From: Saprospiraceae bacterium
GTDB taxonomy: Bacteria > Bacteroidota > Bacteroidia > Chitinophagales > Saprospiraceae
DNA: 64,000 bases
Assembly (NCBI GenBank): GCA_019187365.1
Contig: JABARE010000020.1
Span: forward strand, 62,001 to 126,000
Direction: 5' to 3'
The translations under genes and the position numbers were made by a program. Below the pieces are notes generated by a model, which was given only the letters and a program-made list of their open reading frames with translations, was not told the DNA's origin and did no database searches. How positions within the stretch are numbered: the stretch's first letter is position 1; every line of letters begins with the position of its first letter. Below, piece after piece: positions 53,465-63,028 of this stretch.

Positions 53465-54200
53465 GGGCCGCGGATCTTTTGCGCAAAACAAAGTTCTGAC
53501 CAAGGTAAATGCGACGCACCGCTTCGTCGGCGGCGAGTTCTTCGGCCGTTCCCGACATGAGCATTTTACCGTCGACGATCAGGTAGGCACGATCGGTGAT
53601 CGACAGCGTTTCGTGTACGTTGTGGTCTGTAATGAGGATGCCGATGTTGCGAAGCCTCAGGTTGTCGATGATCGACTGGATGTCTTCAACGGCAATCGGA
53701 TCAATTCCGGCAAACGGTTCATCGAGCAGGATGAACGCCGGATCGGACGCCAGGGCACGTGCAATTTCGGTGCGGCGGCGCTCTCCTCCGCTAAGGGAGT
53801 CTCCCTGGTTTTTTCGCACTTTGCCGAGGTTGAATTCGGAAATGAGCTGTTCCAGTTTTTCGCGCTGTTGCGCCCCGGTGAGCGGTCGCATTTCGAGGAT
53901 GGCGCGAATGTTGTCTTCAACGCTCAGCTTGCGAAAGACCGAGGGTTCCTGTGGAAGGTAGCCAAGGCCTTTGCGTGCGCGAACGTACATGGCATCGCGC
54001 GTGATCTCCCGGTCGTCGAGGTATACCGTTCCTGAATTTGGGGTGATGAAGCCAACGATCATGTAAAAGGTAGTCGTCTTTCCGGCGCCGTTGGGGCCCA
54101 ACAGTCCGACGATTTCTCCCTGGCTGACCTCAATGGAAATCCCGTTGACGACGGTGCGTTGTCCGTATATTTTTACCAGTGAATGGGTTCGCAATTTCAT
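53454..54200 (-). CDS. lptB: LPS export ABC transporter ATP-binding protein
   Basis: ATPase that drives lipopolysaccharide extraction from the inner membrane with LptF and LptG. The 248 residues have [18 protein letters not shown] at the front, Walker [11 protein letters not shown] near 36, Q-loop [11 protein letters not shown] near 86, signature [15 protein letters not shown] near 137, Walker [16 protein letters not shown] near 158 and the LptB-type [10 protein letters not shown] near 191. The start lies four bases past the stop of the Ig-like gene. Confidence 0.94.
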   Translation of the reverse strand: MKLRTHSLVKIYGQRTVVNGISIEVSQGEIVGLLGPNGAGKTTTFYMIVGFITPNSGTVYLDDREITRDAMYVRARKGLGYLPQEPSVFRKLSVEDNIRAILEMRPLTGAQQREKLEQLISEFNLGKVRKNQGDSLSGGERRRTEIARALASDPAFILLDEPFAGIDPIAVEDIQSIIDNLRLRNIGILITDHNVHETLSITDRAYLIVDGKMLMSGTAEELAADEAVRRIYLGQNFVLRKRSAAHES

Positions 54201-54204
54201 GTGG

Positions 54205-55767
54205 TCAGCGGATGTTTGCATTGACCTCCCAGTCCGCGCGCAACTCGGGCAGGTTAAAATAATAAACGGCCTCTGCCTGGGTCTTCTGCTGAAAGTTGCC
54301 CGGATCCCAGCGCCCGTTGCGGTCTCTGTCCTCGATCAGGCGAAGCCGGTATGTTCCGGGCAGGAGGTAACTAAAATAAAGGTCTACCGGCCAGGTATCC
54401 AAGGCGACTTCAGCAGACCGGATGATCAGGTCTTCGAGCAGCAAATGTACGATGAAAGCCCGGCCTTCGGCGACGGAGTCGAGTTTGATGCGCAAGCTTC
54501 CAAAACTTCCTGCAGGAGGCACGATGATGCGAAATGTATCGGGCCGGTTAAATTGTCCGCCAGCATTGCGCATTGCCGCCGAATCAAGCATCAGCGCGCA
54601 TTCTTTTCCCTGAGGCCAGTTCGCAAAAACATTGGTCTTGCGCGGGTCGGCTGTGTCGATCTCTACTCGCCGGATCACCACCAGCGAATCGGAACAGCGG
54701 ATGCGCGAAGCATCGACCGAGGTCAACGGCAGCACAGCCGACAGCACCAGGCTGTCGACCGGAGAGGGGCGGCTCGCCAACAGGAGCGGTGCGAAATCCG
54801 TGCCGGAAACCACCAGTGGACCGGAAACAAATGTATCGGTGTGCGATTCTGCTGTAATAACGAACGTTTGTTCGTTCCCGTCTCCATTCCAGATCACCAG
54901 GCTGTCTTCGCGCATCCACTCCCAGTATTGACGTCCGCTTCCCAGAATCTGAGGTGCTCCTGCCGGTGGCCGCGTAAATTTTACCTGCACCACGCCAGAG
55001 CGGATTCTGCTGCCGGCGGTGCGCAGCAAGGGAGCCTGCAGGCTCATCGCCAACGATTGAAACGGGGCTTCTTCTTCACCTTTCAATTCGACCGGTGCCG
55101 ATGAAAAACCAACCGATTCTGCATTTCTGTCCAGTAGGAAATTTTTATTTCTATCTTCGAGTGCAAAGACTTCGTAGCGGCCGCCTGCCAGAAAGTCGAA
55201 TGCGAACTCACCCTTCTCGTCTGTCCAGGTATAATACAGGGGTTTCCCTTGGAGCAAGGCGCTGTCTGTTCCCTCCCGGAAAAGGGCAACGAGCATGTCT
55301 CCAAAAGGTTTTCCGCTGAATGCCTCGGTTACGGCGCCACGCAACTTGAGCGAGTCGATGAAGTTTCCGGTGGAGAAAACGTAGTTCAGTTTCCGCTGGA
55401 CATTGCCTTTGGTGATGTCTCGGATGGCTTCGCCAAACTGAAGGGTATAGGTCGTCTGTGGCAGGAGCACCTCGCGGTCGTCGAACGCAATGGAAAGCAC
55501 TTTACCGCGGAGCTTTGTTTTCAGGGGAAATTCGACCGGGGGAGAGATGGCGATGTTTCCAATTGGATTGTCCAGTCTGATCCATTCGTCAAACTGCAGG
55601 CGGATCTCGCGACCGGAGAAATTGAGGTGCGGACTGGTTCCAGGCCACGCGGAGGCAAGCTGTGGCGGTGCCAGGTCTTCCGGACCTCCGGTGATGTTCT
55701 GGATGTTGGCGCAGGCTTGCAGAGACAAGGCGAGGCAGCAAAGCCTCAGACGGTTCAAAGGGCGCAT
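54205..55767 (-). CDS. Ig-like (Big_5) domain lipoprotein
   Basis: A 520-residue exported lipoprotein (signal [19 protein letters not shown]; lipid-attached Cys near 19). The first part ([20 protein letters not shown] near 24, [11 protein letters not shown] near 55, [17 protein letters not shown] near 106) matches the Ig-like Big_5 domain typical of Bacteroidota lipoproteins; then comes a carboxypeptidase-regulatory-like part ([20 protein letters not shown]). The C-terminal [20 protein letters not shown] resembles a metal-binding loop. First gene of the lptB operon. A perfect -7 box ends only 4 bases before the ATG. Confidence 0.85.
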   Translation of the reverse strand: MRPLNRLRLCCLALSLQACANIQNITGGPEDLAPPQLASAWPGTSPHLNFSGREIRLQFDEWIRLDNPIGNIAISPPVEFPLKTKLRGKVLSIAFDDREVLLPQTTYTLQFGEAIRDITKGNVQRKLNYVFSTGNFIDSLKLRGAVTEAFSGKPFGDMLVALFREGTDSALLQGKPLYYTWTDEKGEFAFDFLAGGRYEVFALEDRNKNFLLDRNAESVGFSSAPVELKGEEEAPFQSLAMSLQAPLLRTAGSRIRSGVVQVKFTRPPAGAPQILGSGRQYWEWMREDSLVIWNGDGNEQTFVITAESHTDTFVSGPLVVSGTDFAPLLLASRPSPVDSLVLSAVLPLTSVDASRIRCSDSLVVIRRVEIDTADPRKTNVFANWPQGKECALMLDSAAMRNAGGQFNRPDTFRIIVPPAGSFGSLRIKLDSVAEGRAFIVHLLLEDLIIRSAEVALDTWPVDLYFSYLLPGTYRLRLIEDRDRNGRWDPGNFQQKTQAEAVYYFNLPELRADWEVNANIR

Positions 55768-55771
55768 TCGG

Positions 55772-55779
55772 CAAAAATA
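55772..55779 (-). promoter_or_regulatory. -7 promoter box TATTTTTG for the Ig-like/lptB operon
   Basis: Perfect TAnnTTTG match with four bases between the box and the ATG at 55767, so transcription should start at or near the start codon. Confidence 0.6.
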
Positions 55780-55823
55780 CAATGGCATGGCTTGAATCGC
55801 GTTGTACCTTCTCTGCAATGGCT

Positions 55824-56963
55824 TCATGCGGTTCTGCCCTTCCACTCGGTGGAAACGGGTAAAAGCGCGGAGAGTCCCGTTCCGATAAAGTACAGGTTGT
55901 GCAAGAGCCAGACGGGCAGAAAATAGGGATGCCAGCTCTTGAGGTGATAAAATTTTGTTGCGTGCGATTGCAGGAGGGCGTCGGCTGCGAATTGCAGCAG
56001 CATGGCTGCCAGTGAGACGAAGAGGAGAGGGCGAAAATTCGTGAGCATACCGGCGATCAATCCGGCGTGCCAGCTAATGCGTTGCAGCCAGACGAAGGCC
56101 GCAAGAACAAAGATGCGGTTCATTCCCATCCAGCGCAGCTTTCCGGCCCAGCGCAGCCGCTGCCTCATCAGCGCACCCCATCCACCAACTGCCCGTGTAT
56201 CCACCACCAGCGAAGGATTGTATGCGAACCGCAGACCTTCCGGGTGGAGTTCGCGCATCCGGCGAAGCAGGAACACGTCGTCGCCGGAGGCAATGTCGTA
56301 ATTGTGCTCGTAGGCATCGGCGAGCAGGAAGGATTCCCTCCGGTATGCCAGGTTGGCCCCGCTGCACAAATCGTGAGATCCGTGTACCATTCCGGCTGCA
56401 TTGACCAAACCATTTGCGGTGAGGTCCAGCGCCTGAAAATATCCAAGCAGACCTTTGGGTGCTGCAATGCGCACCGGCCCACAAACCAGTTGCACACCTG
56501 GTTCGCAAAAATGTTCGAGCATTTCTTTTGCCCAACCCGGCGGAACGGTACAATCGGCATCGGTGGTGAGTATGATGTCTCCATGGGCGTGCTGGACCCC
56601 GTAGGCAATCGCCTTTTTCTTTGATCCCTTGATGGTGGTGCGGCGATATACGCCCAATTGCATCAGCGAAAACCGGGGATCGTCGATGGCTTCCAGCACT
56701 GCGCAGGTGTCGTCGTCGGATTGGTCGTCGACGACGATGACTTCGAGCGAACCGAAAGGGTTGGATTGTTGGAGGCAGGATTGCGCGCAGGCGAGAATGT
56801 GGTCTTCCTCGTTGCGCGCTGCGACGACGATGCTGGCGGATAGCGCGGGACCTGAACTCACAGGCAGGGTGCGATCGACTTTGCACCAGCGGAACAGGAG
56901 CCGCACGAGCACACCGCAATACAACAGGGAGAACAGCAAGGGTAGAACGGTCAGCGTCAACAC
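55824..56963 (-). CDS. Glycosyltransferase family 2, membrane-bound
   Basis: A 379-residue protein with an N-terminal membrane helix (LPLLFSLLYCGVLVRLLF), a GT2 catalytic domain and two or three C-terminal helices. Catalytic marks: VVAARNEEDHI near 45, VIVVDDQSDDDT near 75, TTDADCTVP near 133, SGDDVFLLRRM near 225, and QRLRW near 268 (QxxRW motif). These point to a processive-type transferase working at the membrane. The start is GTG 56963, eight bases after the stop of the preceding membrane protein gene. The acceptor is unknown. Confidence 0.88.
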   Translation of the reverse strand: MLTLTVLPLLFSLLYCGVLVRLLFRWCKVDRTLPVSSGPALSASIVVAARNEEDHILACAQSCLQQSNPFGSLEVIVVDDQSDDDTCAVLEAIDDPRFSLMQLGVYRRTTIKGSKKKAIAYGVQHAHGDIILTTDADCTVPPGWAKEMLEHFCEPGVQLVCGPVRIAAPKGLLGYFQALDLTANGLVNAAGMVHGSHDLCSGANLAYRRESFLLADAYEHNYDIASGDDVFLLRRMRELHPEGLRFAYNPSLVVDTRAVGGWGALMRQRLRWAGKLRWMGMNRIFVLAAFVWLQRISWHAGLIAGMLTNFRPLLFVSLAAMLLQFAADALLQSHATKFYHLKSWHPYFLPVWLLHNLYFIGTGLSALLPVSTEWKGRTA

Positions 56964-56971
56964 GTCAGGGC

Positions 56972-57442
56972 TTATTCGAAGAGGTCGTCGTAGCGGTGAT
57001 CGGCTGCAACGGCCTGGCGTTGGCGCGTAGGGTTTTCTTCTGTTTTGGATTCAATTTCTTCGTACGGTGTAAACTGCGGATCCTGACCGATAGATGCGGT
57101 TTCCCGGGCAACGCGGCCAAAGCGTTTAAAGATCCAGGATTTCAGGATGAGCCCGATGAGGACGATGGGCAATCCAAGCAGGTTGATGGCGGCGCCAAGC
57201 AAGCCACTGACAGGCTGCTGGGCGATCTGGCGGCCAATGGTTTGAAGATGGGCTTTGAGCACGCGCGCGTCCATGATCAGCAGGACGATGAGCAATATGG
57301 GAACGGCGTACCACAGCAGAAGGAACAGCTGGAAAAACAGATAGAAGAGCAGGGCGATGAGCAACAGGAACATCAGTCCACCGAGGAGGCGCTCCCCGTA
57401 TGTTCTGCCGCTGGAGTAGTGGTAGGTTTTGAATGCGCCCAT
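56972..57442 (-). CDS. Small integral membrane protein, unknown
   Basis: A 156-residue protein with two or three helices (LGGLMFLLLIALLFYLFFQL, LLLWYAVPILLIVLLIMDA, GAAINLLGLPIVLIGLIL) and a charged C-terminal tail of about 45 residues. I do not recognise it. It is read in the same direction as the GT2 gene with 8 bases between them, so it may be the partner of that enzyme. Start at ATG 57442; a perfect -7 box lies 8 bases upstream. Confidence 0.7.
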   Translation of the reverse strand: MGAFKTYHYSSGRTYGERLLGGLMFLLLIALLFYLFFQLFLLLWYAVPILLIVLLIMDARVLKAHLQTIGRQIAQQPVSGLLGAAINLLGLPIVLIGLILKSWIFKRFGRVARETASIGQDPQFTPYEEIESKTEENPTRQRQAVAADHRYDDLFE

Positions 57443-57450
57443 GTTCAACG

Positions 57451-57458
57451 CAAAATTA
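57451..57458 (-). promoter_or_regulatory. -7 promoter box TAATTTTG for the membrane protein/GT2 operon
   Basis: Perfect TAnnTTTG match eight bases before the ATG at 57442. Confidence 0.6.
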
Positions 57459-57509
57459 AAAAAATGTATTAAACAAAATAATAATATGTATTAAAGACAG
57501 GCAGGGTGT

Positions 57510-59255
57510 TCAGGACAGGGCTGCTGGTGTCTGAAAATATTTTTCAAATAGCCTTTTGTAAAAACCCTGTGGAAGGCGCAAAAGTTCATCCGGTGGCCCG
57601 AATTCGACGATGCGGCCTTTTTCGAGTGCAAGTACCAGGTCTGCTTGCTGGATGGTCGAAAGCCGGTGCGCGATGACAATGGAGCTGCGGTGCTCGACGA
57701 GTTTGCCCAATGCGGCTTGCAAAATGGATTCCGTTTCAGAATCCAGGGCGCTGGTCGCTTCGTCGAGTATGAGCAGGTCTGGATCGGTGAGCAAAGCGCG
57801 AACAAAGGAAATGAGCTGGCGTTGGCCCACGGAAAGGTTGGCGCCGCGTTCGGAGAGCACGTATCCATAGTCGCCCGGAAGCTGCATGATGTATGGGTGG
57901 GCCCCGATCGCTTTGCTTGCTTCGAGAACTTTTTCGAAGGGCAGGTCAGCATTTTTTAGCGTCATATTTTCGAGTACCGTTCCCTGGAACAGAAAGAGAT
58001 CCTGCAGCACGACGGCGATCCTGCTGCGCAGTTGCGAAAGCGGATATTCCCGGATGTCCCTGCCGGCGAGAAAAATGTTTCCGTCGCTCATTTCATAAAG
58101 CCGGTTGATCAAGTTGATCAGACTGGTTTTTCCCGACCCCGTCGTGCCTACCACGGCGAGCATTTTGCCCTGGGGAAGGATAAAAGAAATGTCTTGCAGA
58201 GCATTGCGCGTGCCGTCATAACTAAAGCTCACCGAGCGGAATTCGAGGTCGCCTTTGAGGTGAGGGCCTTCGCGTGTGCCCTGGTCTTCATGGCTTTCGT
58301 CGACGTCCATCAAAGCAAAAACGCGGGAGGCGGCGAGCAGGCCCATTTGAAGCGTATTGAATTTATCGGCAAGTGTCCGCACCGGTTGGAACAGCCGGGT
58401 GAGGTACATGGGGAAGGCGACGAGCTGGCCGATGGTGACCTCTCCGCCTATTACGCCTTGGGCTCCCCACCACACCATGAATCCAAGTGAAGCAGCAGAT
58501 ATGATCTCGACCACCGGAAAGAAAACGGCGTAGTAGAAAATGCCGTCGATGTTGGCTTGAGTGTATTCGCGGTTGATTTTCCGGAATTTACTCAATACAC
58601 GGTTCTCTGCGGCAAAGATCTGTACGGTCTTCATTCCGGTCAGGTGTTCCTGCAAAAAGGCATTCATCCTGGCTACTTCGTTGCGCACCCGCTGGAAGGA
58701 GGCTTTGACTTTTTCCTTGAAAACGTAGCTGGCGATCAGCAGCAAAGGAAAGGATACGAGACAGATCAAAGTAAGTTTGACGCTGGTGTACAGCATCAGT
58801 CCGAGCACGGTGAACAGGGCCAGAGCATCGGCCAGGATGGTGATCAGGCCCTCTGAAAAGACTGAGTTTACGGTTTCCAGGTCGTTGATGACGCGCGTGG
58901 TGTTGGTGCCGACGGGTGTCCGGTCGAAATACGAAAGGCGCAGTCCGAGCAGGTGGTCGTAAATGCGCCTGCGCAGGTCGAGGATGATGTTTTGGCCGAG
59001 GGAGTTCGTCATCAGGGTAAAGGCGTAGCGGAAGGCCGAAAGGACCACGAGTGCGCCAAGGTAGTAGAGGGCAAGGCGTTGAAGCCCTGGAAGGTCCCTC
59101 TTCAGGATGTGCTCGTCGACCATGACGTTGGCCAGGTAGGGCATCCAGGCGTTGAGCGGCGCCATGGCCACCGCCAGCAGGGCCGATGTCCAGAAGAGGC
59201 CGCGGTAGGGCCTTACAAAAACGGCAAGTCTTTTGAGTACCTGGTAACCCGACAT
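57510..59255 (-). CDS. ABC exporter, MsbA/MdlB type (fused membrane and ATPase domains)
   Basis: A 581-residue half-transporter. Six helices lie in residues about 15-300 (YRGLFWTSALLAVAMAPLNAW at the front; GTNTTRVINDLETVNSVFSE is the typical inter-helix loop). The ATPase domain has Walker A VVGTTGSGKTS near 370, signature LSVGQRQ near 473, Walker B LLILDEATSALD near 494 and IAHRLSTIQQADLV near 523. The family exports lipids, peptides or drugs; the substrate cannot be read. It lies 27 bases after radC and may be cotranscribed with it. Confidence 0.92.
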   Translation of the reverse strand: MSGYQVLKRLAVFVRPYRGLFWTSALLAVAMAPLNAWMPYLANVMVDEHILKRDLPGLQRLALYYLGALVVLSAFRYAFTLMTNSLGQNIILDLRRRIYDHLLGLRLSYFDRTPVGTNTTRVINDLETVNSVFSEGLITILADALALFTVLGLMLYTSVKLTLICLVSFPLLLIASYVFKEKVKASFQRVRNEVARMNAFLQEHLTGMKTVQIFAAENRVLSKFRKINREYTQANIDGIFYYAVFFPVVEIISAASLGFMVWWGAQGVIGGEVTIGQLVAFPMYLTRLFQPVRTLADKFNTLQMGLLAASRVFALMDVDESHEDQGTREGPHLKGDLEFRSVSFSYDGTRNALQDISFILPQGKMLAVVGTTGSGKTSLINLINRLYEMSDGNIFLAGRDIREYPLSQLRSRIAVVLQDLFLFQGTVLENMTLKNADLPFEKVLEASKAIGAHPYIMQLPGDYGYVLSERGANLSVGQRQLISFVRALLTDPDLLILDEATSALDSETESILQAALGKLVEHRSSIVIAHRLSTIQQADLVLALEKGRIVEFGPPDELLRLPQGFYKRLFEKYFQTPAALS

Positions 59256-59282
59256 GGAAGCAAGGGGGGAGGGCGTTTCAGA

Positions 59283-59993
59283 TCAGAGCAACCCTTCGTC
59301 CGCAAAGCTATAATATTTATCGTCGGCGACGATGATGTGGTCGAGCACGGCCAGGTCGAGGTGCTGGGCCGCCTGTTTCATTTTGTGGGTGAGCTCAACA
59401 TCCTGGTTGCTCGGTTTGCGCGTTCCGGAGGGGTGGTTGTGTATGAGAATGAGCCCTGTGCAGCGGCAGTCCAGTGCCCGGCGAAAGATGATGCGGGCAT
59501 CGGCCACCGTACCGGTGAGTCCGCCCTTACTGAAATTCTCGAGTGCGATCATCTTGTTGGACTTGCTGAGGAAAAGCACCCAGAATTCCTCGTGGCTGAG
59601 ATCTTGCAATTTTGATTTGACCAGTTGGTAGGCATCCTGGCTGGAACATACCTGGGCTTTTTGAAGGGCTTCAGAGAATTGCCGCCGCCGGCCAAGTTCG
59701 AGGGCCGCTTCCACGAGCAGAGCTTTCGCCGGTCCGATGCCCCGGATGCCGGTGAGCTGGCCGTGGTCCTGTTTGCCCAATTCGATGAGGTTGTTTTGGC
59801 TATGCTCGAGCAATTCCCTGGCGAGGTCCACTGCGCTGGTGCGCCGGGTTCCGGAGCCGAGTACGATGGCGAGCAGCTCAGCATCCGAAAGAGCCGACTT
59901 CCCCTTCGTCAGCAACTTTTCCCTTGGCCGCTCGTCCTCAGCCCAACACTTGATGGGCAGGTGGTTCTGGTATTCTCCCGACATGATGGACAT
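59283..59993 (-). CDS. radC: RadC-family JAB1/MPN metallo-domain protein
   Basis: A 236-residue protein of the widespread RadC family. It has a helix-hairpin-helix part (GIRGIGPAKALLVEAALELG near 66-85) and a JAMM motif, HNHPSGTRKPSNQD near 180-193, that binds zinc. The old link to DNA repair is not supported; the function is unclear. Start at ATG 59993 or 59984. Confidence 0.92.
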   Translation of the reverse strand: MSIMSGEYQNHLPIKCWAEDERPREKLLTKGKSALSDAELLAIVLGSGTRRTSAVDLARELLEHSQNNLIELGKQDHGQLTGIRGIGPAKALLVEAALELGRRRQFSEALQKAQVCSSQDAYQLVKSKLQDLSHEEFWVLFLSKSNKMIALENFSKGGLTGTVADARIIFRRALDCRCTGLILIHNHPSGTRKPSNQDVELTHKMKQAAQHLDLAVLDHIIVADDKYYSFADEGLL

Positions 59994-60006
59994 TGCAAAG
60001 TGGCTT

Positions 60007-60014
60007 CAAAATTA
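60007..60014 (-). promoter_or_regulatory. -7 promoter box TAATTTTG for radC
   Basis: Perfect TAnnTTTG match, 13 bases before the ATG at 59993. A TTTTG lies 16 bases upstream, closer than the usual -33 spacing. Confidence 0.6.
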
Positions 60015-60095
60015 AATTCTCCGGCTTGGGCAAAAGCCATGAACCAATGAACTTCGTCTGCGTTCTATCCAATGACCCAGTCCGCTGATTGAGCA

Positions 60096-60137
60096 GGTTG
60101 CAGAAATGCAACCATCGTCGAGGCTGCAGGTGCAGCC
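60096..60137. other. Two adjacent hairpins between radC and the next gene
   Basis: Stem GGTTGCA / TGCAACC (7 bp) with a GAAA tetraloop at 60096-60113, then GGCTGCA / TGCAGCC (7 bp) with a 2-base loop at 60122-60137. The 223-bp gap between the divergent genes has no coding frame. It may be a structured RNA or a DNA site. Confidence 0.4.
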
Positions 60138-60208
60138 GGCAAATTGCAAACTCGCAGTAACGCTTCCTCGGGATTTTCCGGAGCACGCGGGTTGATCGGC
60201 ACTTGTCG

Positions 60209-60216
60209 TAGCTTTG
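60209..60216 (+). promoter_or_regulatory. -7 promoter box TAGCTTTG
   Basis: Perfect TAnnTTTG match, 21 bases before the ATG at 60238; likely promoter for the hypothetical gene and rnr. Confidence 0.6.
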
Positions 60217-60237
60217 TATGTCGGTTGAATCTGATAA

Positions 60238-60741
60238 ATGATGGGCAATTCGCCATTTGAAAAATACCTCAGTTACTTTCCACCGATGGAGTTGCCGGTA
60301 ACCGTGCAATACGATGATCTGTACCGGTACAACCGGGAAAACGACGCAATTCCCGATGGATTGATGGATGTTTTTCTGGTACCCCATCTCGATTTTGTGC
60401 CCGACGAAATGACGGAATTCATGCCTTGCTTTCACTTTATTGGTGAGGGGGGCATGATCCATTGCGTCATCTGGTCCGGCAGGCTGATGCGCCACTCGTT
60501 TTATGTGATGAATTATACATCCCACGGGCAGTTTCTCAGTCAGGCGGAGATCGCCGGGTTTTATGCGGTGGACAAAGATGTATTTCAGCGGATGGCGCAC
60601 ATCGGAGAAGAAGGCGAAATTTCCATTGTTGAGACCAACCTCAGCACCCTGGAGAGCACCATCTCCATAGACCACACGACTAAATGGCAACTGCACATTC
60701 TGCCGGACGGAGCAATCCGCAAAATTCCGGTCGAATGGTAG
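60238..60741 (+). CDS. Conserved hypothetical protein upstream of rnr
   Basis: A 167-residue cytoplasmic protein without signal or helix. It starts MMGNSPFEKYLSYFPPMELP and continues with alternating strands (FHFIGEGGMIHCVIWSGRLM near 65-84, WQLHILPDGAIRKIPVEW at the end). I do not recognise a family. It lies 25 bases ahead of rnr on the same strand and shares its promoter. The second ATG (60241) is an equal start. Confidence 0.7.
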   Translation: MMGNSPFEKYLSYFPPMELPVTVQYDDLYRYNRENDAIPDGLMDVFLVPHLDFVPDEMTEFMPCFHFIGEGGMIHCVIWSGRLMRHSFYVMNYTSHGQFLSQAEIAGFYAVDKDVFQRMAHIGEEGEISIVETNLSTLESTISIDHTTKWQLHILPDGAIRKIPVEW

Positions 60742-60766
60742 TAGCTACACACCCGAACAAATAGAA

Positions 60767-62920
60767 ATGCACGAAAAAAAATCGAAAAAAGGTCGCAAGA
60801 AGAGGAATGGAAAGCCGAAAGGCAATCCACTGCGGGAGCAGATCCTGGAGTTTCTTACCATCCACAAGACCAAGGAATACACCCCTTACCAAATTGCCAA
60901 GAGGCTTCGCGTCCCCGACCCTGAGCGCGTCATCGAGCAGCTGGGAAAGCTGGTAAAAAGTGGACGACTGAAAGAGACGTCCAAACAGCGATATGCCATG
61001 CGTGCTCCGCAGACGGAAGAAGGTTCGGGAAAGCTGGTTGAAGGTTATGTCGATATGGCGAAGGCAGGTTTTGCCTTTATCATATGCCAGGATGGCGCGC
61101 GCGACATTTACGTGGCGCCGGGAAACCTTCGTGGCGCGGATGACGGAGACCTGGTGCAAGTTGCGCTTACGGGTCGCCGGGCTGCCCGGCCCGAGGGTGT
61201 TGTTCAGCGGGTCTTGCAGCGTGCCCGCACCCAAATCGTTGGAATCGTGCGCTTTTTTTCCAAGGCGCCTGTAGCGGTTGCGCAGAACGGGCGCAGGTTG
61301 TATGAAGTTCAGGTTAAGATTCCCGAAAACCTGATCGTCGAAGAATACGACCGGGTGATCGTGCAGATCACGCATTACAAGGAAAAGCCCCGAGATGTCA
61401 TGAAAGGCGTGGTGATCCGAAATCTGGGAAGAGATCATTCGACCGACGTTGAAATGCAAAGCATTTTGGCAGACAAGGGCTTCCCTCTGGAGTGGAGTCC
61501 AAAGATCATGGCACAGGTGGCAGCCATACCCGGTGTGGTTTTGCCCGAAGCCGGACGGCGCGATCTGCGAGGGTGGACCACGTTTACCATCGATCCTTAC
61601 GACGCAAAAGATTTCGACGATGCCCTGTCTGTCCACCGCGACGAAAAGGGCAAACTGCACATTGGCGTGCACATTGCCGACGTTTCTCATTATGTTCCGG
61701 AAGGGAGCGCCCTCGACCTGGAAGCCCGCTACCGGGGAAATTCCGTTTACCTGGTGGATCGCGTGTTGCCGATGCTTCCGGAGAAATTGTCTAACGAGTT
61801 GTGCTCACTCCGCCCGCGGGAAGACAAGCATTGTTTTTCAGTTGTTTTTGCGTTGAACGAGAACTACCGCGTTACCCACCACTGGATAGGCAAAACGCTG
61901 ATCCATTCCGACCGGCGGTTTACTTATGAGGAGGCCCAGCAGCTCATAGAAGGGCAAAGCGACCCGTTGGCAGAACAGGTGCAACTGCTTAACGACATCG
62001 CAGGCAGCCACCGCAAAAGGCGGATTGCCCAGGGTGCCATCGACTTCGATACCGAGGAGGTAAAATTCCGCCTGGACGTGGCAGGGAATCCGGTTGCGCT
62101 TGAGGTCAAGGAGCGCAAAGAAGCCCACATGCTCGTCGAAGAATTCATGCTGCTTGCCAACCGGACGGTTGCGGAGTTCATTCAGCGCAAGCAGGCGCAA
62201 GCACAGCGCATACCGTTCGTCTACCGGGTACACGACAAACCGGATCCGGAAAAGCTCGAATTGTTTCAAACCTATGCACGCGAATTGGGGGTCTACCTCG
62301 ATTTCAGCACCCCCGCGAAAGTGGCTGCGTCGCTCAACCGGCTTGCCGGACTGGCCAGGCAGGACCCAAAATACAAGGTACTTCAGCCACTGGGGATAAG
62401 GGCAATGGCCAAGGCATTGTATAGCACAGAGAACATCGGTCACTACGGCCTGGGCTTTGAGCATTACGCGCACTTCACTTCCCCGATCCGGAGATATGCC
62501 GACCTCATCGTACACCGCATACTCGAAAAGAACCTGAAGACCGTGCAGCGCGAAGAGCAGGAAGGGCTTGAGCGGACCTGCCTGCACATATCCAATCAGG
62601 AGCGCAAGGCCATGGAGGCGGAACGGGCTTCGAACCGCTATTTTCAAGTTTTGTTTATGAAGGCGCACATCGGCGAGGTCTTCGAAGGGCAGGTGAGCGG
62701 GATGAGTGAGCGGGGCCTTTATGTAAGTCTTGGCGACACCCATTGCGAGGGGGTTTTACCCTACGGTGCCATGGCGGGAGAGATGTCGCTGCACAGCAGC
62801 CGGATGCACGCCCACTCAGAAAGCGGCGGCCGCAAATGGACTTTTGGAGACAAGATTCATGTCAAGCTGGTGGACGCCGACCTCGACGACCGGGAACTTC
62901 TTCTGAGTGCAGAGTTGTAA
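60767..62920 (+). CDS. rnr: Ribonuclease R
   Basis: Processive 3'-5' exoribonuclease that degrades structured RNA. The 717 residues begin with a lysine-rich tail (HEKKSKKGRKKRNGKPKG) and a winged-helix-like part (YTPYQIAKRLRVPDPERVIE), followed by the cold-shock domain (GFAFIICQDGARDIYVAP near 97). The RNB domain has catalytic acids in IDPYDAKDFDDALSVH near 280, and HYGLGFEHYAHFTSPIRRYA near 561. The C-terminal S1 domain is GEVFEGQVSGMSERGLYVSL near 637. Only a short tail follows S1. Confidence 0.94.
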   Translation: MHEKKSKKGRKKRNGKPKGNPLREQILEFLTIHKTKEYTPYQIAKRLRVPDPERVIEQLGKLVKSGRLKETSKQRYAMRAPQTEEGSGKLVEGYVDMAKAGFAFIICQDGARDIYVAPGNLRGADDGDLVQVALTGRRAARPEGVVQRVLQRARTQIVGIVRFFSKAPVAVAQNGRRLYEVQVKIPENLIVEEYDRVIVQITHYKEKPRDVMKGVVIRNLGRDHSTDVEMQSILADKGFPLEWSPKIMAQVAAIPGVVLPEAGRRDLRGWTTFTIDPYDAKDFDDALSVHRDEKGKLHIGVHIADVSHYVPEGSALDLEARYRGNSVYLVDRVLPMLPEKLSNELCSLRPREDKHCFSVVFALNENYRVTHHWIGKTLIHSDRRFTYEEAQQLIEGQSDPLAEQVQLLNDIAGSHRKRRIAQGAIDFDTEEVKFRLDVAGNPVALEVKERKEAHMLVEEFMLLANRTVAEFIQRKQAQAQRIPFVYRVHDKPDPEKLELFQTYARELGVYLDFSTPAKVAASLNRLAGLARQDPKYKVLQPLGIRAMAKALYSTENIGHYGLGFEHYAHFTSPIRRYADLIVHRILEKNLKTVQREEQEGLERTCLHISNQERKAMEAERASNRYFQVLFMKAHIGEVFEGQVSGMSERGLYVSLGDTHCEGVLPYGAMAGEMSLHSSRMHAHSESGGRKWTFGDKIHVKLVDADLDDRELLLSAEL

Positions 62921-62987
62921 ATCATTGATTGACAAACTTTTGTTGCAAAAAACGGGAGTTTTGGCCCGCCGTTGCCCAAATTTCCTT

Positions 62988-62995
62988 ACCTTTGC
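62988..62995 (+). promoter_or_regulatory. -7 promoter box TACCTTTG for the starch-synthase-like gene
   Basis: Perfect TAnnTTTG match, 33 bases before the ATG at 63029. A longer open frame (TTG at 62972) would put the box inside the gene, which supports the ATG. Confidence 0.65.
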
Positions 62996-63028
62996 ACTCC
63001 ATTTTGGAAATTCAAAGGAATTTGGCGT

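Noticed and set aside
62932..62950. ACAAACTTTTGT between rnr and the starch-synthase-like gene as a third operator copy
   Set aside because: One central mismatch and no symmetry in the outer arms; too weak to count.
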